Positions 1-10,990 are shown, counted from the stretch's first letter. The stretch: 64,000 nt of DNA from Takakia lepidozioides (GCA_030704615.1 CM060732.1:59687053-59751052); one strand, 5' to 3'. Numbers and translations are program-made. Notes: generated from the letters alone by a model not told the origin.

Positions 1-161
1 CACTAAAATCATTCCTAGATTGCCACACCTACAAAGGATGTTTTTCATGGATTTTTCATTAATCAATCATAGAAATAAGCTACATGCATGTACATGTACA
101 ATCAATCGAAGGGATGGGTACAGTTATGTGTGAGAATTATTATGTAGCTTTGATTACGTTT

Positions 162-1000
162 CTAATCAACTTGAACATCATCATCCGGAGCTTCTTCGTC
201 TTCATCAAGCTGCAAGTCTTCTTGCTCATCAGAGTCATTGTCATAAATGGCCTGGTCACCAAAAGGCACATCTGAATCATCTTCCACCTCAGTTTCAATG
301 ACCATGTCTTCATCTTCTTCTCCAACATCCGCATCTGATGGAGCCTCATCGTATAGGGTCCGGGATGCATTGTCCGGGGCGTCATCATTCTCTTGTACCC
401 CCTCTATCCAACCTCGGCCAACATCAGCGTTATCATGACCAGTCTCTTCCTCCTCCGCATTTGCCTCGCCCCATGTAGATCCCCGACCATGATAGATACG
501 TCTTCCTCTTGGCTGAGCATGCACAACCACCTTCCAATTTCCTGATCTGGAGAAGAAAACTTGCTCCATGTCTGAAGGCCATGAAAAAGGCTCATCGGAG
601 AGACGATGAGTAGACTCGAGCCTATCTGTATTGACGCGCATGAAACCACACTCGTCTTCCACTATTGTTGCGGATGGCCCCAAGATATGGCTGGAACCAC
701 CTTGCCTTGAAGATAAGAGGCCGGTGCCTTGTATACTGAAGTTGGAGTATGCTCTCAAGCTCTCCAAAGTAGTTGAGTGTGCTCATGGTAGGTCGTGTAT
801 CTCCCCTGCCCCACACGGAGTCTTGCCAATATGAGGCACACAAGCCAGAATCAAACGTTGTTTTGCGCTTCATGTCAAGAGCACGAATGCGGAAATGACG
901 ACCATGAAACCAAACCGCCGTGTATGAGGTCGCAAATTGAGAGGGGCCCCTTGCAATGTCTTGCACCAAATCTGAAACCACCTCACCTTCCTTTTCCAGG
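162..1000 (-). pseudogene. CACTA transposase C-terminal part (DUF4216), frameshifted
   Basis: Reading leftwards, the translation has the landmarks of the DUF4216 region that ends plant TNP2-type CACTA transposases: an ARGPS motif, KRKTTFDSG, then NYFGELESILQLQY, KARWFQ, EDECGFMRVN, a block ending EQVFF and KVVVHAQPRG, and a long acidic tail of Asp/Glu up to the stop at 162. The reading frame shifts by one base near position 690, between KARWFQ and the EDECGF block, so no single frame covers the domain. The upstream edge runs in frame into PPR-like residues (near position 1000) instead of the usual transposase linker. The element would cut and paste DNA, but this copy cannot encode a complete protein. 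Family identity is by recognition of motif order; no search was run. Confidence 0.8.
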
Positions 1001-1245
1001 GCTGCCAGGCTCGCGCATTGCATATACAAACGAACGTGGCCAGGTCTATGTGACCAGGTCTGGCTTTATCCCTTCCCGCATCATCGCATCATTTGCTCAT
1101 AGGTCTCCAATGCCTCCATCCCGCATCCATGTTGGAGAATATCCCGCCATCATCACACTCCAGGACACGACATTTCGTTCAGCCATATTCTCAAACACTC
1201 CCTTTGTATCTCAATACTATCACATTTGGCATACATGCACTACTA
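965..1245 (-). pseudogene. PPR fragment fused upstream of the DUF4216 segment
   Basis: The minus strand reads MYAKC, then in the next frame VFENMAERNVVSWSVMMAGY, then residues close to EALETYEQM and finally CASLAALEKEGEVVSDLVQD. These are the S, L and P parts of PLS-class pentatricopeptide repeats, like those at 43–52 kb. Two frameshifts and stops break it. Its last part is in frame with the transposase ARGPS block that follows. It begins at the putative CACTA terminus near 1239. It is most likely captured gene sequence rather than a functional RNA-binding protein. Confidence 0.75.
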
Positions 1246-1270
1246 CGTTTAGGGGGGGTTAGCGACGCCG
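1239..1270. repeat. Candidate CACTA terminal sequence
   Basis: The sequence CACTACTACGTTTAGG starts at 1239 and is followed by a G run and GCGACG motifs. CACTA elements begin with CACTA/CACTAC and carry subterminal repeats just inside. I did not find a clean matching inverted end in the window, so the element boundary is tentative. Confidence 0.5.
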
Positions 1271-1550
1271 GGACCCCGAGCGCGCCAGACGCGACGACCC
1301 TCCTACGACTGCTGCGCTGCGTAGGCGCCCGGCCCAGACATTGCGACGTCCGCGCGTTGCCGCAGTGCCGCTCCGGTGACGCTTTGCCAGCTTGCGATTC
1401 AGCTACGTCGCTGCAGTTGGGGCATGACCCGCCAACAAGCTGGGGGTTGCGACACCGGGGCGTCGCACGTGCCCTCTGTGACGCTCCCGCAAGGCTGCGA
1501 CGCCCGGGAATCGCAACAACACCTCCTCACACTTAGGCGCGTGGGGAGGG
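1255..1550. repeat. GC-rich GCGACG/CGTCGC subterminal-type repeat block
   Basis: This 300-bp stretch is rich in GCGACG, CGTCGC and the longer unit GCGACGCCCGGGAATCGCA-like. The same units recur at 6600–6930 and 12890–12990. Short degenerate motifs in both orientations near transposon ends are typical of CACTA subterminal regions, where the accessory protein binds. There is no convincing coding frame. Confidence 0.55.
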
Positions 1551-1555
1551 TTGAG

Positions 1556-2242
1556 CCAGCTCGCATTGTTCCGGTGGATTTGCTCCAAAGAGCTGGAGGA
1601 AGCGGACTTTCCACGTATGAAGAAGGAGGCAGCGGCGGTCATGTGTATGTTGGAGATGCACCTTCCTCCCTCCTTCTTTGCCATCCAAGTGCACTAAGTA
1701 GTGCACTTAGTGGAAGAGGCTTCGATTGCCGGCCCCGTTCATTCTCGGTGGATGTACTACCTTGAGCGATACATGAAGACTTTGAAAGCACATGTAAGAC
1801 AAATGGCACACCCGGAGGGTAGCATGGCGGAGGGGTATACATTGCAAGAGGCTATGTTCTACTGCATGGAGTACTTGACAAGGGTGGATAAGGAAGCCCC
1901 TCCGATGTGGAAGGAAGATGAGGATGTACGACCCAAGGACATCGTTTTGCCCAAAAATTCAAAGAGGGTAAAATTACCCATCATGGTGATTGACCAAGCG
2001 CATGAGTTGATACTAAAGAACACCCCATCCATACATGAGTGGGAGGAAAGATACAATCACCTTGTTCAGCAACGACAGGAGGAGACGGTTGCGTGGAGGC
2101 GGAACCATGCAAGGGCGACTACACGCGCTCCGCGAGCAAGAGGCCGGCGTAGGAATGTGCCTTCACAAGAATTGCCCATGGAATTGCAGCCTCTAAGTTC
2201 ATTCCGCCATTGGCTTCGGACTGAAGTAGAGGATAGCATTGC
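1556..2242 (+). pseudogene. CACTA transposase DUF4218 segment
   Basis: The frame reads KELEEADFPRMKKEAAAV, CMLEMHLPPSFFAIQVH, a stop, then VVHLVEEASIAGPVHSRWMYYLERYMKTLK, KAHVRQMAHPEGSMAEGY and a Cys-Met-Glu-Tyr-Leu segment. This is the DUF4218 block that lies between the TNP2 core and DUF4216 in plant CACTA transposases. An in-frame TAA near 1697, beside a duplicated GTGCACTTAGT, breaks the domain; the remainder is open to 2261. The expected linker (FRHWLRTEVEDSI) ends at about 2240, where the sequence changes abruptly into PPR DNA. Family identity is strong; function is lost. Confidence 0.85.
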
Positions 2243-2692
2243 GAAAAGAGGTTCATGGTGAAATCATCAGAGCTGGAATTGTACCCAACGTCATTCTGAA
2301 CAATACCCTCGTGGACGTGTATGCGAAATGCGGGTGCATCGCGGATGCGAAGGGAGTTTGCAACTATGGCTGAACGATGCTTGCGGGGTATGCACAGGAA
2401 GGCCGCGGGAAGGAGGCTTTGGAGACCTATGATCAAATGATGGCGGAAGGGGTGATCATGTGCAAGGCTGGCAGCCCTGGAAAAGGGCAAAGAGGTCCAT
2501 GGTAACATTGAATTGTACACGATGTCATTCTGAATAGTACTCTCGTGGACATGTATGCAAAATGTGGGTGCATCAAGGATGCAAAGGGAGTGTTCAAAAG
2601 TATGGCTGAACGAGATGTGGTGTCGTGGAGTGCGATGATTGCAGGATATGCACAGCAAGGGCGCGAGATGGAGGCTTTGGAGACCTGTGAGC
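2243..2692 (+). pseudogene. PPR fragments joined to the DUF4218 segment
   Basis: The sequence encodes KEVHGEIIRAGIVPNVILN, NTLVDVYAKCGCIADAKGV, then after stops and deletions AGYAQEGRGKEALETYDQM, and a second copy LVDMYAKCGCIKDAKGVFKSMAERDVVSWSAM ending at EALETCEHL. These are two partial PLS-type PPR units, apparently a tandem duplication of one captured piece. Stops and missing bases show it is not functional. At about 2693 it changes directly into the 3' intron part of the OSB-like repeat. Confidence 0.8.
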
Positions 2693-2790
2693 ATCTTCCT
2701 CAACACATTTCAGCCTGTTTTCCCTGTTATCAGAGTCGTCCATAAATTTTCAGGTTGAATTCTGCAAGTTATGGGTGCCTGCAATTGTAC
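2693..2790 (+). repeat. OSB-like repeat, intron fragment only
   Basis: The run beginning TTCCTCAACACATTTCAGCC and continuing to GTTGAATTCTGCAAGTTA matches the intron that follows exon B in the OSB-like copies at 3.7, 5.8, 6.3 and 59.0 kb. It is fused to a PPR fragment on its left. Confidence 0.75.
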
Positions 2791-3200
2791 TCTTCCCCCT
2801 TCTTTACACCCGCATTTCTATATTCATAGCCACAACAGATGGATGTCATCAAGTCATGGTAAAGGGCTTCTTTGAGAAAGAAATGCTAAAATGCACCAGG
2901 GTTAAATTTCATTCTTGGGATTCATGGCCCCTTCCACTATGGTAGTGGGCCTCTTTGTTTCTGTTGTTGTTCCATCTTTTAGTCTTTTCTGCTCTTTCAA
3001 AACTAGGTACAGGCATTAACTTGGCTTGAAGACTACTAGGGCAAGCAATGTCTAAATATCATTTTTTTTCTTTCTCTATCCCTGGATGTAATAAGTGTCT
3101 TCCTTGTTCTTTTACTGAGTTCATTTCATTCAGTCTTAACTTGGTGCTCTTACACCTCGAGCAATGAAACCCCACAAGCTCCAAGACCAAAAGTAGTCCA
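2791..3200. other. No recognisable gene
   Basis: AT-rich sequence with short open frames only. I see no domain, RNA gene or clear repeat here. Confidence 0.5.
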
Positions 3201-3205
3201 TTTGC

Positions 3206-3905
3206 ATGATGTTGCACATTTTTGCTTTGGGAGACCTGGTTTCTTATGAGAAACAGGGAGAGATCTGGCCACATGGGAAGTTCTTGATGATATATGACAG
3301 ATTTATCAATGGTATCTCACAGGACAAGATTGGCGTGCAAAAAGGTGAATGCATGTTGGAAGCGCAAGTCAGCATAGGAACTTGTGTGATAAGTAGGGTT
3401 AGGGTGTTTGTTGGAACAAATCTAGGCTGTCATTGTCAGCTGCTAGTAGCAAGGCAAGGATGTGTGCATGATTTGTGCAGAGGCAAAGATAGCTGAAGGA
3501 GCAGGGATGGAGAGTGGGTCCATATTCATCCAAGAGGGCCAGATTTCAAGCACAAGCTTACTTATGATTCCCTATGGATCAATAGCTACTTGAAACCTGC
3601 ATGGGTAGATGGTCAACTAGATGCCGCAGCAGCAATGGCACAACTGATAAAATTAGGCACTGGTCATCAAGGCACCTTCTTCAACACATTTCACCCTGTT
3701 TTCCCCTCTTATCAAAATCAGCCCTAAATTTTCATGTTGAATTTTGCAAGTTAGCTGGTTGAGTGAATGTAGTTTGGAGTGACTTTGACATGATACTGCC
3801 ACTGTGACAACAGGAAAGTATCCAAAAACACATAACAGAGATGAGGTGAAGCTGTGGAATGAATACTTTTCTGACCCCATGAGTCAATGGTGGGACACCG
3901 AGGCA
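3206..3905 (+). pseudogene. OSB-like gene fragment with one PDF-motif exon pair
   Basis: Exon B (about 3526–3671) reads PRGPDFKHKLTYDSLWI, then LKPAWVDGQLDAAAAMAQLI. A phase-1 GC–AG intron (3672–3813) joins it to exon A (3814–3905), which reads GKYPKTHNRDEV, LWNEYFSDP and QWWD. This is the PDF motif of plant organellar single-stranded DNA-binding (OSB) proteins, normally WWDNR…NPR.PDFKHK…SLW…PPWV, which bind ssDNA in mitochondria or plastids. The acceptor before exon B is AT instead of AG, and exon A has an inserted ATG codon and a broken NRGKK end. Upstream, 3206–3335 is an open frame (LGDLVSYEKQGEIWPHGKF) of unknown origin leading into the same intron. Confidence 0.75.
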
Positions 3906-4290
3906 AAAATTTCAGTCTAGTGCCAAGAGTGGGTAGGCCCTTGAGGTCATCCATGATGTCCTCCCCATGCCACCCACAGACTGGAAACAAGTTCAGGGAA
4001 GCTTTCTGCCTAACTTCATTTTCATCATACAATTTTCTGGTAACAGACATGCCTTTGGACACTATAGCCTCTAAGTCATATTTGTCCAACAGGGTCAGTG
4101 ACTTGCGGGTCTTTACTACCCAAAGAGTGATAAGTTTAGGAATTTGGACCTTGCCTGCTTGCTTGGAACCAAAGATGGTCCATCCTCCCTACTTTAAGCC
4201 AGTATCAAGGATTTCCCCCTCCTTTGTTTTGGGTGGACGGTGGTGGGCAGTGTTTATAGTCGGTATCATAGCTTGAAGGCCTGCAATGTG
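3906..4290 (-). other. Unassigned open sequence
   Basis: The minus strand carries an open stretch with VKTRKSLTLLDKYDLEAIV and DLKGLPTLGTRLKFLPRC. It has no stop over about 80 codons but matches no family I recognise. It abuts the OSB-like copy. It may be another captured gene fragment or chance. Confidence 0.25.
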
Positions 4291-4599
4291 TACTTATTGT
4301 TCTGCAAGTGATGAATTATGAAAATTCAATGATGCCCATCATTTGAAGAGTGCTAGTTGGCCTAGCAATGAAATACCAGAGCACCTCCTCTTCCAATTAA
4401 ATCCAGGCAATATGATTTTGGTTGGTAAATGAAACTCTGTTGCTACAAGTTCATGTGATTCCCTTTACTCATTTTTGTCTTATTTTTGGATTATCTTGTT
4501 GCCTCACAAATTCACCACTAAGCTGTATGGGACTGCATCTCTTGGTTGGTACCCCCAAGACCAAATAGAAATAGGTTGAGCCATTTTTATCTGGTAAGT

Positions 4600-5210
4600 A
4601 TGTGGTAAGTATCTGGTAATGTATCTGGTAAGTGCTGTACGTTCTGTTATGTTGCAGGCTATAGATTGGTATCCTACATTCAAGGATATGCTGGACAGTA
4701 ATGACCTTGACAAAGTGCTTCTTGGGATCACAACTATTACCAGAGGTAGATACCCATTGCTATTTTTTCTTATGAGGTCCTACCACATGTTCATCACCAG
4801 GACTCCACCTTTCCAGCAGAATGTTTCGTGGATGATGTCTTGTAAGTACACCAAATGGAATTCCTGACCTATAGGTAGCACTCGACGCCATGTTTTGGCA
4901 AACACTGCATGTTCAAACGTAAAGCAGCTAGAAAAGTATCAAGGTGCTTATTCACCTAAGACTGCAATGAGTTGGGACACAAAGCAGCTGTAATTAGTTT
5001 GAGCTCGTGATATGTTGTTATGACAGTGATGGTTTCTTTTGTACATGTAGGTGTGCAGGTTCACATGCAATTTTACACAGAAGAAAAGAAGCAAGCAAAT
5101 GGAGTGTTGGCCATTCATGTTTCTCGGTCTTATGTTCGAAGGCAACCCATGGAGCTTTTGTCTGACATGTTGAATGTTAGTACTGTATGTTCCATGTATC
5201 ATTGACATTA
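4600..5210 (+). other. Possible exon-like segments, unassigned
   Basis: Two open segments look protein-like: 4619–4835 (AIDWYPTFKDMLDSNDLDKV, then TTITRGRYPL and TRTPPFQQNVSWM) and about 5050–5180 (VHMQFYTEEKKQANGVLAIH). The second starts after a TTGTACATGTAG acceptor-like sequence. I do not recognise a family. They lie between OSB-like copies and could be remnants of host gene exons. Confidence 0.25.
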
Positions 5211-5397
5211 AGGGTTCCGTTATGTTTCATCCTAGGTTGTCTCCCTCCGTGTTCCAACTTCAATTTGAATGTGTTTCTGAGCAGTTCAGTTGCTGGTTGC
5301 CGGTTGAGATGTTCTACTCAATCTTGCAATTGAGTTTGGATGTTCTAGTCTGCTTGCTCATATGCAGAGGAGAAGTAGAGAGGGGAAGTCCAAAAAA

Positions 5398-6597
5398 CTT
5401 CTTTCTGACCCCAGTCAATGGTGGGACAATAGAGGCAAAAAGGTGAATGCCTGTTGGATTACAGAGAGTAGCAGATGCCATTGAGCATAGGGTGATAACT
5501 GGAGTTGGGTGTTTGCTGGAACAAATATAGACTGTCATTGTCAGCTGCTAGCAGTAAGGCAAGGATGTATGCATAATCTGTGCAGAGGCATGGATAGCTG
5601 AAGGAGCAGGGATAGAGTGTGGGTCCAGCATCAAAGAGGGCCGGATTTCAAGCACAAGATTACCTATGATTCCCTGTGGAAGCAGCACGGGTAGATGGTC
5701 AACTAGAAGCAGCAGCAACAACGACACAATTGATAAACTCAAGCACTGCTAATCAAGGCACCTTCTTCAACACATTTCACCCTGTTTTTCCATCTTATCA
5801 GAATCGGCCCTAGATGTTGAATTCTTCACATTAGCTGGTTGAATGAACCTTTGATAGTTTGGAGTGACTTTGACATGATACTGCCAATGTGACAACAGGA
5901 AAGTATCCACAAACAGGTAACAAAGACGAGGAGAAACTGTGGAATGAATACTTTGTGCCCCAGTCAATGGTGGGACAATCGAGGCAAAAAAGGTGAATGC
6001 CTATTGGATTACAGAGAGTAGCATATGCTATTAAGCATAGGAACTAGTGTGATAAGTAGGGTTGGGGTGTTTGCTGGAACAATTCTAGGCTATCATTATC
6101 AGCTGCTAGCAGCAAGGCAAGGATGTATTCATGATTTGTGCAGAGGTATGGATAGCTGAAGCAGCAGGGATAGAGTGTGGGTCCAGATTCATCCAAGAGG
6201 GCTGGATTTCAAGCTCCAGATTACATATGATTTCACGTGGAAGGGTAACTACAAGAAACCTGCATAGGTAGATTATCAACTGGAAGCCGCAGCAGCAACG
6301 GCACAATTGATAAATTTAGGCACTGGTAATCAAGACACCTTCTTCAACACAATTCACCCTGTTTTTCCCTCTTATCAGAATTGGCCCTAAATTTTCATGT
6401 TGAATTCTGCAATTTAGCTAATTGAGTGAATTTAGTTTGGAGTAACTTTGACATGAAACTGCCAATGTGACAATATGAAAGTATCCAGAAACAGGTAACA
6501 AAGATTATGAGAAGCTATGGAATGAATACTTTCTGACCCCAGTCAATGGTGGGACAATCGAGGCAAAAAGGTGAATGCCTGCTGGATTACAGAGAAT
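5398..6597 (+). pseudogene. Tandem OSB-like PDF exon pairs (A-B-A-B-A)
   Basis: Five exon remnants lie in series: exon A 5398–5442, exon B 5629–5757, exon A 5899–5992, exon B 6187–6334, exon A 6477–6570. Exon A encodes GKYPKTGN…LWNEYF…SQWWDNRGKK and exon B encodes IHPRGPDFKHKITYDSLW…PAWVDGQLEAAAATAQLI. The A–B intron starts GTGAATGCCT and ends GTCCAG; phases match, so each A–B pair rebuilds one PDF motif. OSB proteins may carry several PDF motifs, so this could be the decayed end of a multi-PDF gene. Defects: a 21-base deletion in the first exon B, an in-frame TAG in both exon B copies, a lost donor at 6335 and a lost acceptor at 6476. At 6597 the sequence breaks into the GCGACG block. Confidence 0.8.
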
Positions 6598-6935
6598 TAG
6601 CCACGCGCTGGCGTCGCCCAAACGTCGCAGCCGGGCGACGCCCGGGAATCGCCATGACGTCGCCGCCATTTGGGGGCGTCGCTAGACTCCCATGGGTAAG
6701 GAGGTTCGGTAGCGACGCCCGGGAATCGCAGGGACGTCGCAGCCCCCGGGGCCGTCGCTAGCTCCATGGGAGGGCGCGTTCGTGTGCGACTCCCTGGAGT
6801 CGCAACAACGTCGCAGCCCCTTTGTGGCGTCGCTAGCTCCACGTTGGCGTGGTTCTGTTGCGACGGCGGGGAATCGCAGCAGAGTCGTTGGTCGCACCCG
6901 GCCGTCGCTGGGTGGGAGGGTAGCCAGCTGGTATT
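6597..6935. repeat. GC-rich GCGACG/CGTCGC subterminal-type repeat block
   Basis: There are many copies of CGTCGC and GCGACG, with repeated units such as GACGCCCGGGAATCGC and CGTCGCTAGCTCCA. The block closely resembles 1255–1550. It interrupts an OSB-like intron at its left edge, so it probably marks a transposon end. Both strands are open for long stretches because of GC bias; I do not call a gene. Confidence 0.6.
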
Positions 6936-7140
6936 TGGGGTGGGGTTTTGGGGTTTTTTTTTGTTTTGGGGGTGGGGGGGGGGTTCTTGGGGGTTGGGGT
7001 GTGCCTCGTGCTTGCATGAAATGCATGCATTCTAATCTATAGATTATATTAGAATCCACATGTCCATTAAGGTTAGAATGAGGATCGAAATGGTAATTGA
7101 AGAAATATATACATAAAGCGAGTACTACCTTTACATGTCT
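6936..7140. other. G/T tract and AT-rich spacer
   Basis: A G- and T-run region (6936–7000) is followed by AT-rich DNA with a TCTAATCTATAGATTATATTAGA palindrome-like centre near 7030–7050. No gene is seen. Confidence 0.5.
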
Positions 7141-7158
7141 CTAACTGGGAACCATCCC

Positions 7159-8599
7159 TCACTCCTCATCACCTGAGTCATAGGTGTACTTGTCCGAGGA
7201 ATGCAAGCTACGCTGGGCCTCTAATTTGGAGGATAATGAGGCCGAGTCCGAGATTACATCATCCTTCGAACCACCCCCTACTACTGGCTCTCCCCCATCC
7301 GGCCGAGCCACTGAACTACCCATCCCCACCCCTACAGATGCACTATCCTCCGTCAATTGTGGCGTCTTGGCCATTAAGGCTACAAGGGCCTTCCACCCCT
7401 GAGTCTTGCAAAAGTTGTGCTCGATGGCGGAGGGAGGCCTCTCAAACTTCTTTTTCTGCACTTGACATACAAATGCAATGACAGGTCAGAATTCATAATG
7501 AAGGGAGAAGCTAAAAAAGAAGAATGGGTATGACAAGAGAAAGAACACTTACAAATCGGGTGACAAAACTCTTGCTTCCGCCGGGGCCCCACTTGTGTGT
7601 TGATTCCGCACACTTCTCGAGGCGGGCTGCAGTTGCCGCACGTCCCCTTGCGAAGATCTCCGCCTTCAGCTCTTCCCTCTCCCCTGCGATGAGAGCCTCC
7701 CAAGATTCATGTCCAGCCCCAACAAAGACACTATAAATGTTAATGAACTCCATACCGCAATGAACATGCATTCAAAGACACCAATGACAAGTGAAGTGCG
7801 TCTTACCTTGGTTATTCCATGTGGCATGGTCGTTGGTTCCCCCGCCTTGAGTGCCTTCCGATTGGTTTGTCGCGCACGGTACCTCTTGTCCTTGAGGTTC
7901 TTTCCCACCAGCTCCAAGAGCTTCCCCTCATTCCACTCACCCGGAAATGTGCCCTCAAGTGCTTGCACGAATGCTCGCCTATGGCGATGTGATTGGTGTG
8001 GCCAATCAATATGCCAAGGGAACCACCTCGCCGCCAAGTCGAAGGCTATTTTTTTCATGGCCTCCCAATACTCACCAATGGGGTCACCGACCTTATTGGT
8101 CTCTAAGGGGGCACCTTCATCTTTGGCAAATCAAGGTTGCGGGGACCCGAGGTCTTTACCTCGTCCACGCTCTTCTGAACTACCTCTCCCTTGTCTTTTG
8201 TTGCCCCGCTAATGCCCTCCACCGGCTGCACGCTCATCTGAACTAGCTCCCCCTTGTCTTTTGTTCCCCCACTAGTGCCCTCCCCCGGCTGCACCTCTCT
8301 CCTTCTTCGCCTCTTCCTCTTACGCTCCCTCTCCTGGGCCTGTCCTTTACCCTTCCCCTCCACTACTTCCCTCCCCCCCTCCACTACTTCCCTACCCTCC
8401 TTGATGATTAGGGGAACCTCGAGGACACGACGTCTTTTCCTCTTCCTCTTACCGTCCCCCACGGGTAGGCACCACCACTGTCCCTGCTTTGTCGGTGGCA
8501 ATCCCACTGTCCCCCCCCCCCCTCAACAGTCCCTTTCTCTCCCTCTCTCCCTCTGTCTCCCTCCTCGGAACTGGCCGGTTGCATCAGTGTTCTTTTCAT
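7159..8599 (-). CDS. CACTA accessory protein (TnpA/Ptta-like), three exons
   Basis: Three exons can be read on the minus strand. Exon 1 ends at 7807 at a good AAG|GTAAGA donor and carries ATG 8599, a Lys/Arg/Glu-rich segment, then EYWEAMKKIAFDLAARW, EWNEGKLLELVGKNLKDKRY and RARQTNRKAL. Exon 2 (7730–7553) has LEKCAESTHKWGPGGSKSF. Exon 3 (7455–7159) starts KKKFERPPSAIEHN and ends in an acidic GDEE tail. The R..NRKAL and H..GGSKSF motifs are like those of the Ptta/En-Spm family, second proteins of CACTA elements that bind subterminal repeats. The G run at 8510–8522 and a one-base shift near 8110 spoil exon 1, so either the sequence slipped there or the gene is recently dead. Downstream exons look intact. 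Confidence 0.6.
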
Positions 8600-9260
8600 G
8601 ATTTTCCATTTATACCAGATGGACTCTAAAAGGTGTTTTCACCCGACTTGTAAAGGTTTTCTATCCGTACCGGAAGAATCACCTGGGTGGACACTAAAGT
8701 ACCTTTAAAAATGACCTATAATTTTTCCTCTTTTATTGACTTTCATCTATATCAGATGAGTCACCAGAGAATGAGGAATTACCTCCATAAGGGTTATGAT
8801 ACTGGCATCCTATCTATAATTTTTTCCATCCATGCCGGATGAAAAATATCAGGATTTGAATTCGTTTATTCCCCCTTTATGTTTTTTTTCCGTACTGGAT
8901 GAGGCTTTTTCTTAAGGGGTGACGAATTACCTGTTAGGATGAAAAACCGCTGCCCTAGATGATGGATACTACTTTTTCATCCTGCTGATGGACCTCATCC
9001 AAACAAATGAACCTATTTATTTTTTCATCTGACAGGATGAAAAAAACAGCTTATGATGGCCATGGAGATTTTTTTAATTACCCTTAATTATTGCTAATCA
9101 AGGAGTGAAACCCTAACTCCTACCCTATAATCTACTGTTTAAACCTAGCTAACGGATGACATCCGTCGGGTTCTTAAGAGAAAGGGTATTGATTATTCAT
9201 CCTCCGGATGAAAAATCGGGCTCTGCCCTAGGGTTTCTCTCCCGCTGTCAGCTGCATTCC
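8600..9260. repeat. Interspersed GGATGA/TCATCC repeat region
   Basis: Short motifs such as GGATGAAAAA, CATCCGG and TACCGGAAGA recur irregularly in both orientations about every 50–100 bp in AT-rich DNA. This looks like subterminal or regulatory repeats of a transposon. No coding frame is seen. Confidence 0.4.
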
Positions 9261-9285
9261 TTGTGCTGCTGAGCTCGGGAGTTAT

Positions 9286-9514
9286 GGCGTCTGAGCTCTG
9301 CTGCTACCCTGTCTGCTGCTTCATGCCGGACGAGCTCCTGGGGATGCGCAATGGCGGCGTCTTGTCTCTTCTCACAGGCGGGAGAACCCGTTGTGATGGC
9401 ATCGTCCCTTTCCCTCCTCTGGCTTTTATGTTTCGCAGCGGCGCTTTGGTGGGGAAGTATATCGCTCCCTCTCCCTTCTTAGACCTAGCATTTGTATGCT
9501 TCGCTTCTCCTTAG
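9286..9514 (+). CDS. Small open reading frame, unknown
   Basis: An ATG in good plant context (gttATGGCG) opens a 75-codon frame starting MASELCCYPVCCFMPDELLG. It is Cys-rich at the start and hydrophobic later. It lies in a GC-richer island with CTG/GCTC motifs after the repeat region. I recognise no family; it could be a first exon or the leader of a non-coding transcript. Confidence 0.2.
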
Positions 9515-9519
9515 CTGTG

Positions 9520-10990
9520 CTGGAGGTGGCGTGTTGGTGGCGATGGCGCAGTGTTACCTTCCCCAATCGCTCAAGGTGCTTTTGGCGATTAGGGCTCATT
9601 TTACTTCATATCTTTCTCTCTTGCTTTTTGGGGTTCTTAGTTGACATCGATAACAAGTGTAGGGGTCTGTGATTCACCTGGGGTTCCACAATCCTCACTA
9701 ACCCATTGGTTTTTGTGGGGGCTTGTGATGGGACCAGGGGAGGATCCCTACCTACTTTGAATCTCTTGAGCTTGCAGATAAGGATGTGTGTAAAAGGAAC
9801 ATACTGCTGCTGCCTGCAGCCCCGATTTGGGCCCGCTTGCTCCCGGTTTGACATGATGATGCTTGCTTTTGACTTATCTTTTGCTGCTGCTGATGGAGCA
9901 CTTTGGCCTGGCAGCCTTGTCTCATGCAGCACTACATGTGAATCCTACCTTGTCTTGAATCTTTGACAGCTTTGCATGTGGATTTTTAGACTAGGTTCCC
10001 CTTCTTTTTTTTGGCCTTAAAAGAGGATTGATGGTGTAAGGGACAAGCCATAAGTGGTTGTTTGGCTCTAAGGATGAGGAGACCTGAGTTTTGTTAAAGA
10101 AGACAGCCTGATAAGGCAGTGACAGGCCGTTTTCAGACCTGGTTTTGTTGTGGAATGGAGCATAGTGAGGTTCTATTTGCAAAACATGGCATTAGCCTCT
10201 TGTGAAACAGTGACGGTAAGCTCTAAAGGACTCTGGCCAATGATTATTTACTCTATTTTTCCATATGAACAGCCACCTACATTGTATGATTTATCTTGGC
10301 CAAGTGGGCTTGGTCTTGGGCACTCAAAGTGTATGTTTGTCCAGATCTGGATGCTGTGACAGGGGGGCCTTTCTTCCATGCAAGAGTCCTATGTGCACAC
10401 GTCCTGAATATATACAATGACAGACTGTTCTTACATACCCAGAAGGCCTTGCACGATGCATGCTTTGGGGTGCTTACATTTGGCCAAATGTGAAGTTGTA
10501 ATATGGCTTACCTTGCCCAAGAACTGTACTTGGTGGTAGGCCTGAAGTGTAATTAATTGCAGGCTGGTCTTTCCTGCTGCCGGTGTGAACACTCACTGAA
10601 TGTGTTGCAAGGCAGACTGTTCTTACCTACTTTGCATAATGCTTGTCTTGGATCACCTCAAGGTACTTGTGTATACATATCTTGGATCTGTAATGTGGCA
10701 AGATACTCTTATATGCCCATGATATCTTGCATGGTGCATATCTTATGGATAACTATGGATGATGTAATCTGAGGCTGCAATCTGACTTATATTGTGCATA
10801 AGGGTCACTTGGGTACATGACAGGAATCTGATTATGAACATACCCCGCCCTCCCACCCTGTTTTATCATGACTGAATGGGTGGCGTCACTTGGTGTGTTA
10901 TGACAAGACTGGAAATGTTAGATGGTGCCCTGTCATGGGGCTGTTTATGTCTTTAATTGACAATGACCCTAGTTGGTCTTGTCCATGTCT
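9520..10990. other. No recognisable gene; local imperfect repeats
   Basis: Plus-strand features are short. A segment around 10410–10480 and another around 10600–10660 share AGACTGTTCTTAC and TGCATGCTT-like words, so part of this is an old local duplication. No domain, RNA gene or splice-linked exon series was found. Confidence 0.45.

Noticed and set aside
162-767. Acidic protein gene on its own
   Set aside because: The start of the frame overlaps the DUF4216 block in another frame; the acidic region is the transposase tail.
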